37,406 nucleotides of DNA from positions 1-37,406 of the forward strand of contig CAKOJI010000010.1 in the NCBI GenBank assembly GCA_934089255.1. The letters run 5' to 3'. Below, in pieces: positions 24,530-31,667 of this stretch. The notes below the pieces were generated by a model. That model saw only the letters and a list, made by a program, of their open reading frames with translations. It ran no database searches and was not told where the DNA came from. The position numbers and the translations under genes were made by a program. How positions within the stretch are numbered: the stretch's first letter is position 1; every line of letters begins with the position of its first letter. Origin of the DNA: an uncultured Bacilli bacterium. GTDB lineage: Bacteria; Bacillota_I; Bacilli_A; RF39; UBA660.

Positions 24530-24758
24530 ACTTATTCATTAAATCATTATACAATTTTCTTTCTTCAACATTATTTTTTCTAAACTCTAATACAAATAAA
24601 TCGGTTAATTCTTTCAACTCTTTTTCAACAAGTTTTCTATCTTTCTTACTAACCTTATTTTCTTTTAATAATTGTCTTATAACTATTATTTCAATAATCA
24701 TATTATTCATATCTTGAGTTATATTAAATCTTAAATCTTTAAATTGCTTATCTTTCAT
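24528..24758 (-). CDS. Hypothetical helical element protein, 76 aa
   Basis: Not recognised. It is a highly charged single long helix or helical hairpin (LLKENKVSKKDRKLVEKELKELT). GGTGG precedes the start. It lies between the zinc-finger gene and the right attachment region, the usual place of an excision- or element-control gene, but no DNA-binding motif is visible. Confidence 0.6.
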   Translation of the reverse strand: MKDKQFKDLRFNITQDMNNMIIEIIVIRQLLKENKVSKKDRKLVEKELKELTDLFVLEFRKNNVEERKLYNDLMNK

Positions 24759-24814
24759 TTTTCCACCTTTACTATTAATAATTTTAATACATTTTTATCT
24801 TTTTTTAGTAAAAA

Positions 24815-24922
24815 AGTGCCATTTCAAACAACTTTTAAAACACTCATAAGTATTTTGCCCTTTATTTATAATACTTTGATAGATAATTATTGAATATTCA
24901 ACGAGTGCCATAAAAAGTGCCA
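24815..24922 (+). repeat. Right cluster of AGTGCCA repeats (integrase arm sites)
   Basis: Three exact direct copies of AGTGCCA at 24815-24821, 24904-24910 and 24916-24922, matching the left-end cluster in sequence and orientation. TATTTTGCCC (24851-24860) and a 15-mer shared in inverted form with the int-xis region (24880-24894) lie between them. Confidence 0.65.
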
Positions 24923-24978
24923 AACTAGAGGACACCTTGTGTCAAGTTGTGATAGTTTATAACACTTTTTTAAATATG

Positions 24979-25013
24979 TAAAAAAGTCTTGAAACCCCTT
25001 AATTTCAAGACTT
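24979..25013 (-). terminator. Terminator of the element tRNA-Arg
   Basis: A perfect 11-bp stem (25013-25003 with 24994-24984) with an 8-base loop, followed on the minus strand by a run of T (24983-24979). It lies 13 bases after the tRNA 3' end. Confidence 0.8.
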
Positions 25014-25026
25014 TTATAATCAAAAA

Positions 25027-25103
25027 TGGCGTCCTTGAGAGGATTTGAACCTCCGACTTTCCCTTTAGGAGAGGGATACTCTATCCAACTGAGTTACAAG
25101 GAC
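25027..25103 (-). tRNA. Element-borne tRNA-Arg(CCT)
   Basis: A complete 77-nt cloverleaf inside the element: acceptor GTCCTTG / CAAGGAC, discriminator G, encoded CCA, anticodon stem TCCCT / AGGGA with loop CTCCTAA (anticodon CCT, reading AGG), A20 in the D loop as expected for tRNA-Arg, and T stem GGAGG / CCTCT. It has the same anticodon loop as the split chromosomal tRNA but differs in the stems and discriminator (G instead of A), so it is not a simple copy of it. It is followed by its own terminator. Confidence 0.95.
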
Positions 25104-25109
25104 AGGTAT

Positions 25110-25128
25110 TTCCTTGCTTTGCAAGGAA
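25110..25128. other. Hairpin between the tRNA 5' half and the element tRNA
   Basis: A perfect 8-bp stem TTCCTTGC / GCAAGGAA with a 3-base loop, 7 bases upstream of the element tRNA on the minus strand. No T-run follows in that direction, so it should not stop transcription; it may be a processing signal. Confidence 0.65.
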
Positions 25129-25158
25129 TTATTTTTATGTTTTCCTCATAGCCACTTA

Positions 25159-25167
25159 CTTAGGAGG
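25159..25167. repeat. Right attachment core (9 bp)
   Basis: CTTAGGAGG, identical to 18289-18297; part of the 5' half of the split tRNA-Arg. Confidence 0.88.
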
Positions 25168-25198
25168 CGATCGCTCTATCCTACTGAGCTACGAGGAC
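25159..25198 (-). pseudogene. 5' half of the split tRNA-Arg(CCT)
   Basis: On the minus strand from 25198: acceptor 5' strand GTCCTCG, D arm GCTC / GAGC with loop AGTAGGATA, anticodon stem 5' side ATCGC and the loop CTCCTAA, then the sequence leaves the tRNA. Fused to 18252-18297 across the shared 9 bp it gives a full tRNA with perfect acceptor (one G-U), anticodon (ATCGC / GCGAT) and T stems. Alone it cannot be a tRNA. Confidence 0.9.
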
Positions 25199-25206
25199 AT
25201 AATATA

Positions 25207-25235
25207 ATTTTATCATAAAAAAAATTATTTGAACA
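25207..25235 (-). promoter_or_regulatory. Putative promoter of the split tRNA-Arg locus
   Basis: A TAAAAT -10 box (25212-25207) lies 8 bases before the tRNA 5' half; the -35 region is weak. It follows the terminator of the HD gene, so the tRNA probably had its own promoter, which would now transcribe the 5' half and then the element tRNA. Confidence 0.45.
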
Positions 25236-25254
25236 TTATCTTTGTCCAAATAAT
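25217..25254 (-). terminator. Terminator of the HD-domain gene
   Basis: Stem CAAATAAT / ATTATTTG (25247-25254 with 25224-25231) and a run of eight T on the minus strand; the stop codon (25238-25236) is in the loop. Confidence 0.6.
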
Positions 25255-25739
25255 ATCATATTTATTATGAATAAAGTATATACCGCTATTGCATTTTTAA
25301 ATTTAAACTTCGTTAACTCATAAGTTGCAACACTTTTATCAACTAATGTCAAAACCCAACTTTCCTTATACTTAGGAACTACTTTTCCTAATGGGAACAT
25401 ATGAGAAGTAATAGCATTTTCTTCCTTTTTATTTAGATTAAACTCCTTTATTGCATTATTATAAGCAATAGATGGATGATCGATTCCCTTTTTTATACCC
25501 TTAGTACCTTGAAAATCACTTTCTGTAAAATAATCATGTAAAAGTGCAGCACGCGTTGCAGATACATAATCCATTCCTAATTTTTTTGTTATTTTATAAG
25601 TATACTTTGATACTCTCATAACGTGAATTGCTCTAGTAAGTCCGTGATGACTTTCACTTTTTAATTCGTTAAATTTTTCTGTATTTATTATATCTTCAGC
25701 AATAGATTCAAAACTAATATCATTTGAAATTTTTTGCAT
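25236..25739 (-). CDS. HD-domain phosphohydrolase
   Basis: A 167-aa protein. H-H and H-D metal ligands are visible: SHHGLTRAIHVMRVS near residue 30, AALLHDYF near residue 65 and LVDKSVATYEL near residue 132, the order of HD superfamily enzymes. A hydrophobic C-terminal stretch (about 149-163) may be a membrane tail, or a buried helix. It likely cleaves a phosphoester of a nucleotide; substrate unknown. On the chromosomal side of the right attachment site. Confidence 0.82.
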   Translation of the reverse strand: MQKISNDISFESIAEDIINTEKFNELKSESHHGLTRAIHVMRVSKYTYKITKKLGMDYVSATRAALLHDYFTESDFQGTKGIKKGIDHPSIAYNNAIKEFNLNKKEENAITSHMFPLGKVVPKYKESWVLTLVDKSVATYELTKFKFKNAIAVYTLFIINMILFGQR

Positions 25740-25822
25740 TATAATTTCACCTCAATAAACAAATTATAGCACAATATATTTATTTTGTCTAAAACTTGCT
25801 CATAATATTATATTTATTTACA

Positions 25823-26752
25823 TTAAATAGTAAAACTAGATTCGTCTATAAAATGATAATTTTCTTTAAATTTTAACTCATAAACTAACTTTACTAAGGC
25901 TAAATCCTTACCCTTTGCCTCTAACATTATATCGACATCTTTATTATATCTCTTTAAAAATTTAATAAATTTAATAAAATCATCACTACTAATATATTCG
26001 TTATGGCTTCTTTTTTCCTTTTTACTTTTTGGACTTGAATAATGCATCTTTACTTTACAGTTTTTATAAGTATTAAATATTCTTTTCATATAAAAATCTA
26101 TATCTTTAGTACATTTATTACAATAATGGTGATGTATATCTAAACACATTGGTATATTTAAATTTTCACATATTTTTAACGTTTGATAAACATTATAACT
26201 TTTATCATCATTTTCTAAAATAATTAATTTTTGTAAATCATTACTTAATAGTTTAAAATTATTAATAAATCTATTACTACTTTCTCTTATACCATTAGTT
26301 TTAGAACCTATATGAAGAATTATATTATACTTGACATTAAACATATCCATAACGTACTTTAAACTCTCTAACATTTTAATACTTTTTAAAACAACATCAC
26401 TTCTTACACTATTTAGAACACAATACTCATTTTCATGTACATCAACTCTCATATTATTATCATTTATTAATTTACCTATATATCTAAATTTATCTTTATA
26501 TAAATTTAAATCTATATTACAAATATCTATAAGTGGTACTAAAGAAGCAGTTATCCTAAAAAAATGTATATTATTTTTTATATTATATTTTATTATTTTT
26601 TCTAAATTATTTAGGTTTTCTTTAATAATTTTATCTATTTTAATAGATTTATTTACATCATCAAGTTTATTATAAAATGTAAGAGTTGTTGTTTTACTAG
26701 AAGTAGTATCAATAATTTTACTTATACAAGCATATCCCAATCTTATTTTCAT
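25823..26752 (-). CDS. uvsE: UV damage endonuclease
   Basis: A 309-aa TIM-barrel enzyme that nicks DNA directly 5' of UV photoproducts and other lesions as an alternative to nucleotide excision. It starts IRLGYACIS, the family N-terminal signature, and has the metal-ligand segments FFRITASLVPL, RVDVHENEYCVLN, NIILHIGSK, LILENDDKSY, CLDIHHHYCN and KMHYSSPKS. Length is as in bacterial UvsE. It is a single gene transcribed from its own start. Confidence 0.93.
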   Translation of the reverse strand: MKIRLGYACISKIIDTTSSKTTTLTFYNKLDDVNKSIKIDKIIKENLNNLEKIIKYNIKNNIHFFRITASLVPLIDICNIDLNLYKDKFRYIGKLINDNNMRVDVHENEYCVLNSVRSDVVLKSIKMLESLKYVMDMFNVKYNIILHIGSKTNGIRESSNRFINNFKLLSNDLQKLIILENDDKSYNVYQTLKICENLNIPMCLDIHHHYCNKCTKDIDFYMKRIFNTYKNCKVKMHYSSPKSKKEKRSHNEYISSDDFIKFIKFLKRYNKDVDIMLEAKGKDLALVKLVYELKFKENYHFIDESSFTI

Positions 26753-26794
26753 ATTATCACATACATATTATGATAAAATACTAATTATTCATAC

Positions 26795-26821
26795 AAAAAA
26801 AGTAGATTAAATAATCTACAT
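26795..26821 (-). terminator. Terminator of metG
   Basis: Stem GTAGATTA / TAATCTAC (26821-26814 with 26811-26804) with a run of T on the minus strand (26803-26797), just after the metG stop. Confidence 0.75.
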
Positions 26822-26826
26822 TTTTA

Positions 26827-28443
26827 TTATAATCTATTAAATAATGCTTCTATACTATTTAATTCTAATCCCTTTTCTGCTTCTATATAAGTCCAAATTG
26901 GTTCACTTATATTTAAATAAGATCTTATTTTTTCTGCAGTAGTTGGCATTATTGGCTCAATATAATTGCTAATATTTGCTATTATTGTTGAACAAGTATA
27001 TATTGTATCATTAAATTTATTTATATCATTTTTAAATGATATCCAAGGAGTTTCTTCATCATAATATTTATTTACTTTATCAAGTAAATTGATAATTATA
27101 TTTGTTACTTCTCTAAATTCCATTTTTTCCATATATAAAGATATATCTTTATATGTTTTTTCTAATATTTTTTTCATATCTTCTGACATATTTCCATTTG
27201 GAATATTTGTTAAACCCTTAAACTTTAAAGTTCTATTAATAAAGTTTCCTAGTTTATTATTTATTTCATTATGAGTTGCATTATATTCATCTATCCCAAA
27301 ATTTGAATCTCTTTTTTCAGGACCATTTCTAATTAAATGAAATCTTAATGTATCAATATTAAATTCTTTAGAAGCTTCTAATACAGTCATACCAATTCCT
27401 TTACTCTTAGAAAATTTTTGATCATTAAAATTTAAATATTCACAAGAAACTAACATATCAGGCAACTTATAATTATCTTCAAGTGCTATTAAAAGTCCTG
27501 GAAATATTATACTATGGAAAGTGATATTATCTTTTCCATGAACCATATACATTATATTGTTTTTATCTTTATCCCACCAGTCACGGAAATCTATTTTATT
27601 TCTATTACAATAATCCATTGTAGTAGTTAAATATCCAAACACAGCATCAATCCACACATACATTTTTTTATCTTCATAATTAGGAACTGGAATATCTATT
27701 CCCCATGAAAGATCTCTAGTAACGGCTCTATCTGGCAAACCTTCATTTAAATACTTATTAGTTTCATTTTGAGCATTTTTTCTCCATTTAGATTCGTTAG
27801 ATTTAACATATTCTTCTATCTTAGGTTGTAATTTAGATAAAGCTATATATAAATTTTTGTTATCTTTTAAAACAGTTTTACTTTTACAATCAATACAAAT
27901 TGCTCCATTTAATTCTTGTTTTGTAAAAACGTGTCCACACTCACATTGATCACCTTTAGTTTCACTACCACATTCTGGACAAGTTGTTATAAGTTCTCTA
28001 TCAGCAACAAATTTTTTACAAGTTTCACAATAATTATCTGGTTCTATCTTTTCATATATATAACCTTTATCATAAATTTCTTTAAATAATTTTTCTACAG
28101 TTTTTTTATGAAAATCACTTTCAGTATTAGTATATAAATTATATGTAAAATTCATACTTTTAAAAGATTCTACGAATTCATTATGATAGCGTTCAGCAAT
28201 ATTACGTGGACTTACTCCTTCTTTTTTTGCTCTTTCAGTAATTGGTGTCCCATGACAATCACTTCCGGAAACGTACATTACATTATCGCCCATTAACCTG
28301 TGATAACGTGCTAAAACATCACCTGGTAATTGACTTGCTAAATGTCCTAAGTGTAAACTACTATTTGCGTAAGGCCACGCACCACCAATTAAGATATTTC
28401 TTCCATTTTTATTAATTTTTACATCATTATATATTTCGTTCAT
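26827..28443 (-). CDS. metG: Methionyl-tRNA synthetase
   Basis: A 538-aa class I synthetase charging tRNA-Met. HIGH motif as HLGH near residue 31 (AYANSSLHLGHL context), an insert with four CxxC-type pairs (CETC, CPEC, CECG, CIDC) that gives two zinc knuckles, KMSKS as KFSKSKG near residue 343, and a helical anticodon-binding domain. It ends without the C-terminal tRNA-binding (Trbp111-like) domain. The ATG at 28443-28441 has GGAGATG upstream; the longer open frame from 28476 lacks this. Four-Cys-pair MetG is common in archaea and many anaerobes. Confidence 0.95.
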   Translation of the reverse strand: MNEIYNDVKINKNGRNILIGGAWPYANSSLHLGHLASQLPGDVLARYHRLMGDNVMYVSGSDCHGTPITERAKKEGVSPRNIAERYHNEFVESFKSMNFTYNLYTNTESDFHKKTVEKLFKEIYDKGYIYEKIEPDNYCETCKKFVADRELITTCPECGSETKGDQCECGHVFTKQELNGAICIDCKSKTVLKDNKNLYIALSKLQPKIEEYVKSNESKWRKNAQNETNKYLNEGLPDRAVTRDLSWGIDIPVPNYEDKKMYVWIDAVFGYLTTTMDYCNRNKIDFRDWWDKDKNNIMYMVHGKDNITFHSIIFPGLLIALEDNYKLPDMLVSCEYLNFNDQKFSKSKGIGMTVLEASKEFNIDTLRFHLIRNGPEKRDSNFGIDEYNATHNEINNKLGNFINRTLKFKGLTNIPNGNMSEDMKKILEKTYKDISLYMEKMEFREVTNIIINLLDKVNKYYDEETPWISFKNDINKFNDTIYTCSTIIANISNYIEPIMPTTAEKIRSYLNISEPIWTYIEAEKGLELNSIEALFNRL

Positions 28444-28513
28444 AATAACATCTCCATTACTTAAATATTTTAACATAAATATATTTATTTTTACACTATT
28501 TTATTTCATATAA

Positions 28514-28537
28514 GAAAAAAATGCTAAATATATTAGC
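28514..28537 (-). terminator. Weak terminator in the metG-CDF intergenic region
   Basis: Stem GCTAA / TTAGC (28537-28533 with 28527-28523) followed by a run of seven T on the minus strand. The whole gap 28444-28671 holds no credible gene; it should contain the metG promoter. Confidence 0.4.
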
Positions 28538-28671
28538 TATTTGTTTTCTTTTACTATTTTTTTACTTCTCATATATTTAACTTTTAACACATCCTATTCA
28601 ATATCATTTAGTAACAGTATAAAAAAATATTCTAACCAAACTTTTTTATTTTATAAAAAATACAGTAAATA

Positions 28672-29526
28672 CTACTTAGGATTGATATGTATCATACAAT
28701 GTTTAATATTGCTAAACTTATTTTCTATTTTATCATGAACAATATGTGATATATTATGTGCTTCAGAAAAAGTCAAATCTTTATCTAATGATATTTCTAA
28801 ATCCACATATACTTTATTACCAAATACTCTAGTTTTTAGTAAATCAATATCATTTACTTCTTTAGTATCTAATATTAACTCTTTTATTTCGCACACAAAT
28901 TTTTCATCACAAGAAGTATCTAATACTTTATTTATTGAATCTATAAATATATCAATTGATGTTTTTATTATAATTATTGATATTATTATAGATGCTACTA
29001 AATCCATATATTTTAAACCTTTTATAGCTGCAAATATTCCAATTAAACTTCCAACTGATGAAAAAGCATCACTCCTATGATGCCAAGCATCAGCTTTTAA
29101 AGAATCACTATTATATTTTTTAGAAAATTTTATAGTATAATGATACATCCATTCTTTAGTAATAATTGAAATTATTGCCGCAATTAAAGGTAAAGTACTT
29201 GGAATAACAAAGTGATTATTGTAAATATTTTTTATACCATTACCACCTATTATAATACCAGTCATAAATAACATAAATGCAAGTATAATAGATGCAACAC
29301 TTTCAAATCTTTCATGACCATATTGATGTTTTTTATCAATTTTTTTATTAGATAAATTAATACCAATAATCACTATAACTGTGCTGAAAACATCTGACAT
29401 ACTATGTATAGCATCGCTTATCATAGCACTACTTCTACCAATTATGCCAGAAATTAACTTAAAAATTGACAATAAAACATTACCAATTAAAGTGATTATT
29501 GAAACTTTTATACAATCTTTTTTCAT
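28672..29526 (-). CDS. Cation diffusion facilitator transporter
   Basis: A 284-aa metal/proton antiporter of the CDF family. Six membrane helices fill about residues 10-205; metal-site signatures are S-D-x-x-H-S-x-x-D (SDAIHSMSDV, about residue 38) in helix II and H-x-x-x-D (WHHRSDAFSS, about residue 147) in helix V. The cytoplasmic C-terminal domain (about 210-284) is a ferredoxin-like fold ending in HCMIHINP. Zinc or manganese/iron export is typical; the metal cannot be told. The start at 29526 has AGAGGGAT upstream. Confidence 0.93.
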   Translation of the reverse strand: MKKDCIKVSIITLIGNVLLSIFKLISGIIGRSSAMISDAIHSMSDVFSTVIVIIGINLSNKKIDKKHQYGHERFESVASIILAFMLFMTGIIIGGNGIKNIYNNHFVIPSTLPLIAAIISIITKEWMYHYTIKFSKKYNSDSLKADAWHHRSDAFSSVGSLIGIFAAIKGLKYMDLVASIIISIIIIKTSIDIFIDSINKVLDTSCDEKFVCEIKELILDTKEVNDIDLLKTRVFGNKVYVDLEISLDKDLTFSEAHNISHIVHDKIENKFSNIKHCMIHINPK

Positions 29527-29572
29527 AAAATCCCTCTTTTTAAATAGTGTCATTACATTATATGACATTTAT

Positions 29573-30007
29573 TTAAATATGTCTAATATTATTTTTTGAA
29601 TTTATAAATTTACCAGTACTAGCATCAAATATAAATCCAACTGAAGGTAGTCCTTCATCTTTTAGAATATCATCATTGTTATATTCTAAAGGAATGAACG
29701 TTTCTTTATATTTATTAAATAAATTATATAATTTAGAACATAGTTCATAATGATTATAATAATAACCTCCAATTACTGCATAATTAATTTTTGAATCTGT
29801 AAATCCATTCATTTCTAACATATATATCATTTTAATAAAATTTAACTCTGGTTCATTAGCTATATGCCCCACAATAGCTCGTTTATGTTTTTCACTATAT
29901 AAAATTACTCCAACACAAGTTGCTAAAGCATTAGTACCAATTACAGTATTTTCGTTATCTGTTATTTTTATTTCATTCATTCCAACGTTTATATAATCAT
30001 TTTCCAT
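29573..30007 (-). CDS. CheD-like deamidase-fold protein
   Basis: A 144-aa protein resembling CheD, the chemoreceptor glutamine deamidase: LATCVGVILYSEKHKRAIVGHI places C31 and H48 17 residues apart, exactly the spacing of the CheD catalytic Cys/His pair, and FDASTGKFINS resembles its C-terminal strand. No chemotaxis or receptor gene is in the window. It could be a repurposed deamidase; the target is unknown. The ATG at 30007 has AGGTGAA upstream. The assignment is by motif memory and is moderately sure. Confidence 0.65.
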   Translation of the reverse strand: MENDYINVGMNEIKITDNENTVIGTNALATCVGVILYSEKHKRAIVGHIANEPELNFIKMIYMLEMNGFTDSKINYAVIGGYYYNHYELCSKLYNLFNKYKETFIPLEYNNDDILKDEGLPSVGFIFDASTGKFINSKNNIRHI

Positions 30008-30094
30008 TATTTCACCTAATAACTTTCTCACTAACAATACAATTATAAACTATGCAATTAGTTTTTTCAATTTTTAAAATGTTTTCCCAATATA

Positions 30095-30119
30095 CAAAAA
30101 AAGCACGTAAAGACGAGCT
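30095..30119 (-). terminator. Terminator of the glyS-tRNA operon
   Basis: Stem AGCTCGT / ACGTGCT with one mismatch (30119-30113 with 30108-30102) and a T-run on the minus strand (30101-30095), 12 bases after tRNA-Thr. Confidence 0.7.
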
Positions 30120-30130
30120 GTATTTCTAAA

Positions 30131-30206
30131 TGGTGCTAAATGCAGGAATTGAACCCGCAACCTACTGATTACGATTCAGTTGCTCTACCAATTGAGCTAA
30201 TTTAGC
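30131..30206 (-). tRNA. tRNA-Thr(CGT)
   Basis: A 76-nt cloverleaf with acceptor GCTAAAT / ATTTAGC, discriminator A, encoded CCA, anticodon stem ACTGA / TCAGT, loop ATCGTAA (anticodon CGT, reading ACG), T stem GCGGG / CCTGC with one G-T-type pair. It lies 4 bases after tRNA-Gln in the glyS transcription unit. Confidence 0.95.
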
Positions 30207-30210
30207 GTTA

Positions 30211-30286
30211 TGGCTGCCCAGGTTGGATTCGAACCAACGGAATCATGGAGTCAGAGTCCACTGCCTTACCACTTGGCTACTGGGCA
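30211..30286 (-). tRNA. tRNA-Gln(CTG)
   Basis: A 76-nt cloverleaf with acceptor TGCCCAG / CTGGGCA, discriminator G, encoded CCA, anticodon loop CTCTGAC (anticodon CTG, reading CAG). The 5' end is 8 bases after the glyS stop, and no terminator separates them, so it is cotranscribed with glyS. Confidence 0.95.
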
Positions 30287-30294
30287 ATAAAGAA

Positions 30295-31665
30295 TTAAAA
30301 TTTAATTCTTTCATTAATGTAACTAGCTAAATCATCTATTTTAACTTTAACTTGTTCCATTGTATCTCTATCACGTACGGTTACTGTTTTATTTTCTATA
30401 GATTCATCATCTATTGTAATAGCAAAAGGTGTTCCTATAGCATCGCATCTTCTATATCTTTTTCCAATACTACCTGCTTCATCATAAGAAGTATTAAATT
30501 CACTACATAATCTTGAGTAAACTTCCATTGCTAACTCACTATGTTTTTTCTTTATTAAAGGAAGTATTGTTGCTTTAACAGGTGCTAAAAAAGGCGTTAT
30601 TTTAAATACTTCTCGAGTTTCTCCGTCACTCAATTCTTCTTTTTTAATCGAATCACATAAAACAGTTAAGAATAATCTATCAAGTCCTAGACTAGGTTCA
30701 ATTACGTATGGTAAATATTTATCATTAGTTTCTGGATCTAAATATCTTAAATCTTGTTTAGAATGTTCCATATGAACACCTAAATCATAATCAGTTCTAT
30801 CTGCTATACCCCACAGTTCACCCCAACCCATTGGATATAAATATTCAATATCAGTAGTTGCTTTACTATAAAAAGATAATTCTTCTTTTTTATGATCTCT
30901 ATATCTAAGTTTATCTTTATCAATACCTAAACTTTTTAAGAAATCCATACAATAATTTTTATAATAACCAAACCATTCTAAATCAGTATTAGGTTTACAA
31001 AAGAATTCTAACTCCATTTGTTCAAATTCTCTAGTTCTAAAAATAAAGTTACCTGGAGTTATTTCATTTCTAAAACTTTTACCAGTTTGACCAATACCAA
31101 ATGGTAATTTTAATCTCATACTTCTTTGTACATTTAAAAAGTTAGTAAATATACCTTGAGCTGTTTCTCCTCTTAAATAACAAATACTTTTTGAATCATC
31201 TGTAACACCAATATGAGTTTCGAAAAGTAAATTAAATTTTCTTATATCAGTAAAATCTTTTGAACCACATTTAGGACATTCTATTTCATTGTCTCTTATA
31301 AAACTTTCTAATTTTTTATTATCCCATCCGTCTCCAGTTTCACTACCATTTGTAAAATCTTCTATTAATTTATCCGCTCTATATCTACTTTTACATTTTT
31401 TACAATCTAATAGTGGATCTGCAAAAGAAGCAACGTGTCCTGATGCAACCCAAACTTCTGGATTCATTAATATAGCAGCATCTAACCCATAATTATATGG
31501 ATTTTCTTGAATAAATTTTTTCCACCAAGCGCGACGTAAATTTTCTTTTAATTCTTTACCTATAGGACCATAATCCCAAGTATTTGATAAACCTCCATAT
31601 ATTTCACTTCCTTGAAATACAAAACCATATTGTTTTGCATAATTTACTACATCTTCCATTTTCAT
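30295..31665 (-). CDS. glyS: Glycyl-tRNA synthetase (class II, single-chain)
   Basis: A 456-aa homodimeric class II GlyRS of the type found in Bacilli, Mycoplasma, archaea and eukaryotes. It starts KMEDVVNYAKQYGFVFQGSEIYGG, has motif 2 (FRNEITPGNFIFRTREFEQMELEFF), a zinc-like insert (CKKC and CPKC) and motif 3 (EPSLGLDRL), then a C-terminal anticodon-binding domain. The ATG at 31665 has GAGGAG upstream. It is 2 bases after the LOG gene and shares its T-box-like leader. Confidence 0.96.
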   Translation of the reverse strand: MKMEDVVNYAKQYGFVFQGSEIYGGLSNTWDYGPIGKELKENLRRAWWKKFIQENPYNYGLDAAILMNPEVWVASGHVASFADPLLDCKKCKSRYRADKLIEDFTNGSETGDGWDNKKLESFIRDNEIECPKCGSKDFTDIRKFNLLFETHIGVTDDSKSICYLRGETAQGIFTNFLNVQRSMRLKLPFGIGQTGKSFRNEITPGNFIFRTREFEQMELEFFCKPNTDLEWFGYYKNYCMDFLKSLGIDKDKLRYRDHKKEELSFYSKATTDIEYLYPMGWGELWGIADRTDYDLGVHMEHSKQDLRYLDPETNDKYLPYVIEPSLGLDRLFLTVLCDSIKKEELSDGETREVFKITPFLAPVKATILPLIKKKHSELAMEVYSRLCSEFNTSYDEAGSIGKRYRRCDAIGTPFAITIDDESIENKTVTVRDRDTMEQVKVKIDDLASYINERIKF

Positions 31666-31667
31666 AA

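Larger units (their letters stand above)
18289..25167. mobile_element. Integrated 6.87-kb element in tRNA-Arg(CCT)
   Basis: Bounded by the 9-bp direct repeat CTTAGGAGG (18289-18297 and 25159-25167). Joining the flanks across one copy restores a perfect tRNA-Arg(CCT). Inside are a tyrosine integrase at the left end, an excisionase-like gene, a Cro/CI-type regulator, about ten small genes of unknown function, AGTGCCA repeats at both ends and a complete replacement tRNA-Arg(CCT) at the right end. I see no relaxase, replication initiator, capsid or resistance gene, so transfer probably depends on another element or phage. Confidence 0.9.

Noticed and set aside
25144..25198. A second full tRNA-Arg right of the element tRNA
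   Set aside because: It matches a tRNA only up to the anticodon loop; after the core the sequence has no T arm or acceptor 3' strand.
28541..28738. A 65-codon plus-strand open frame with hydrophobic start
   Set aside because: It overlaps the end of the CDF transporter gene on the other strand, has no convincing ribosome binding site, and low-complexity Phe/Ile/Leu content is expected by chance in such AT-rich DNA.
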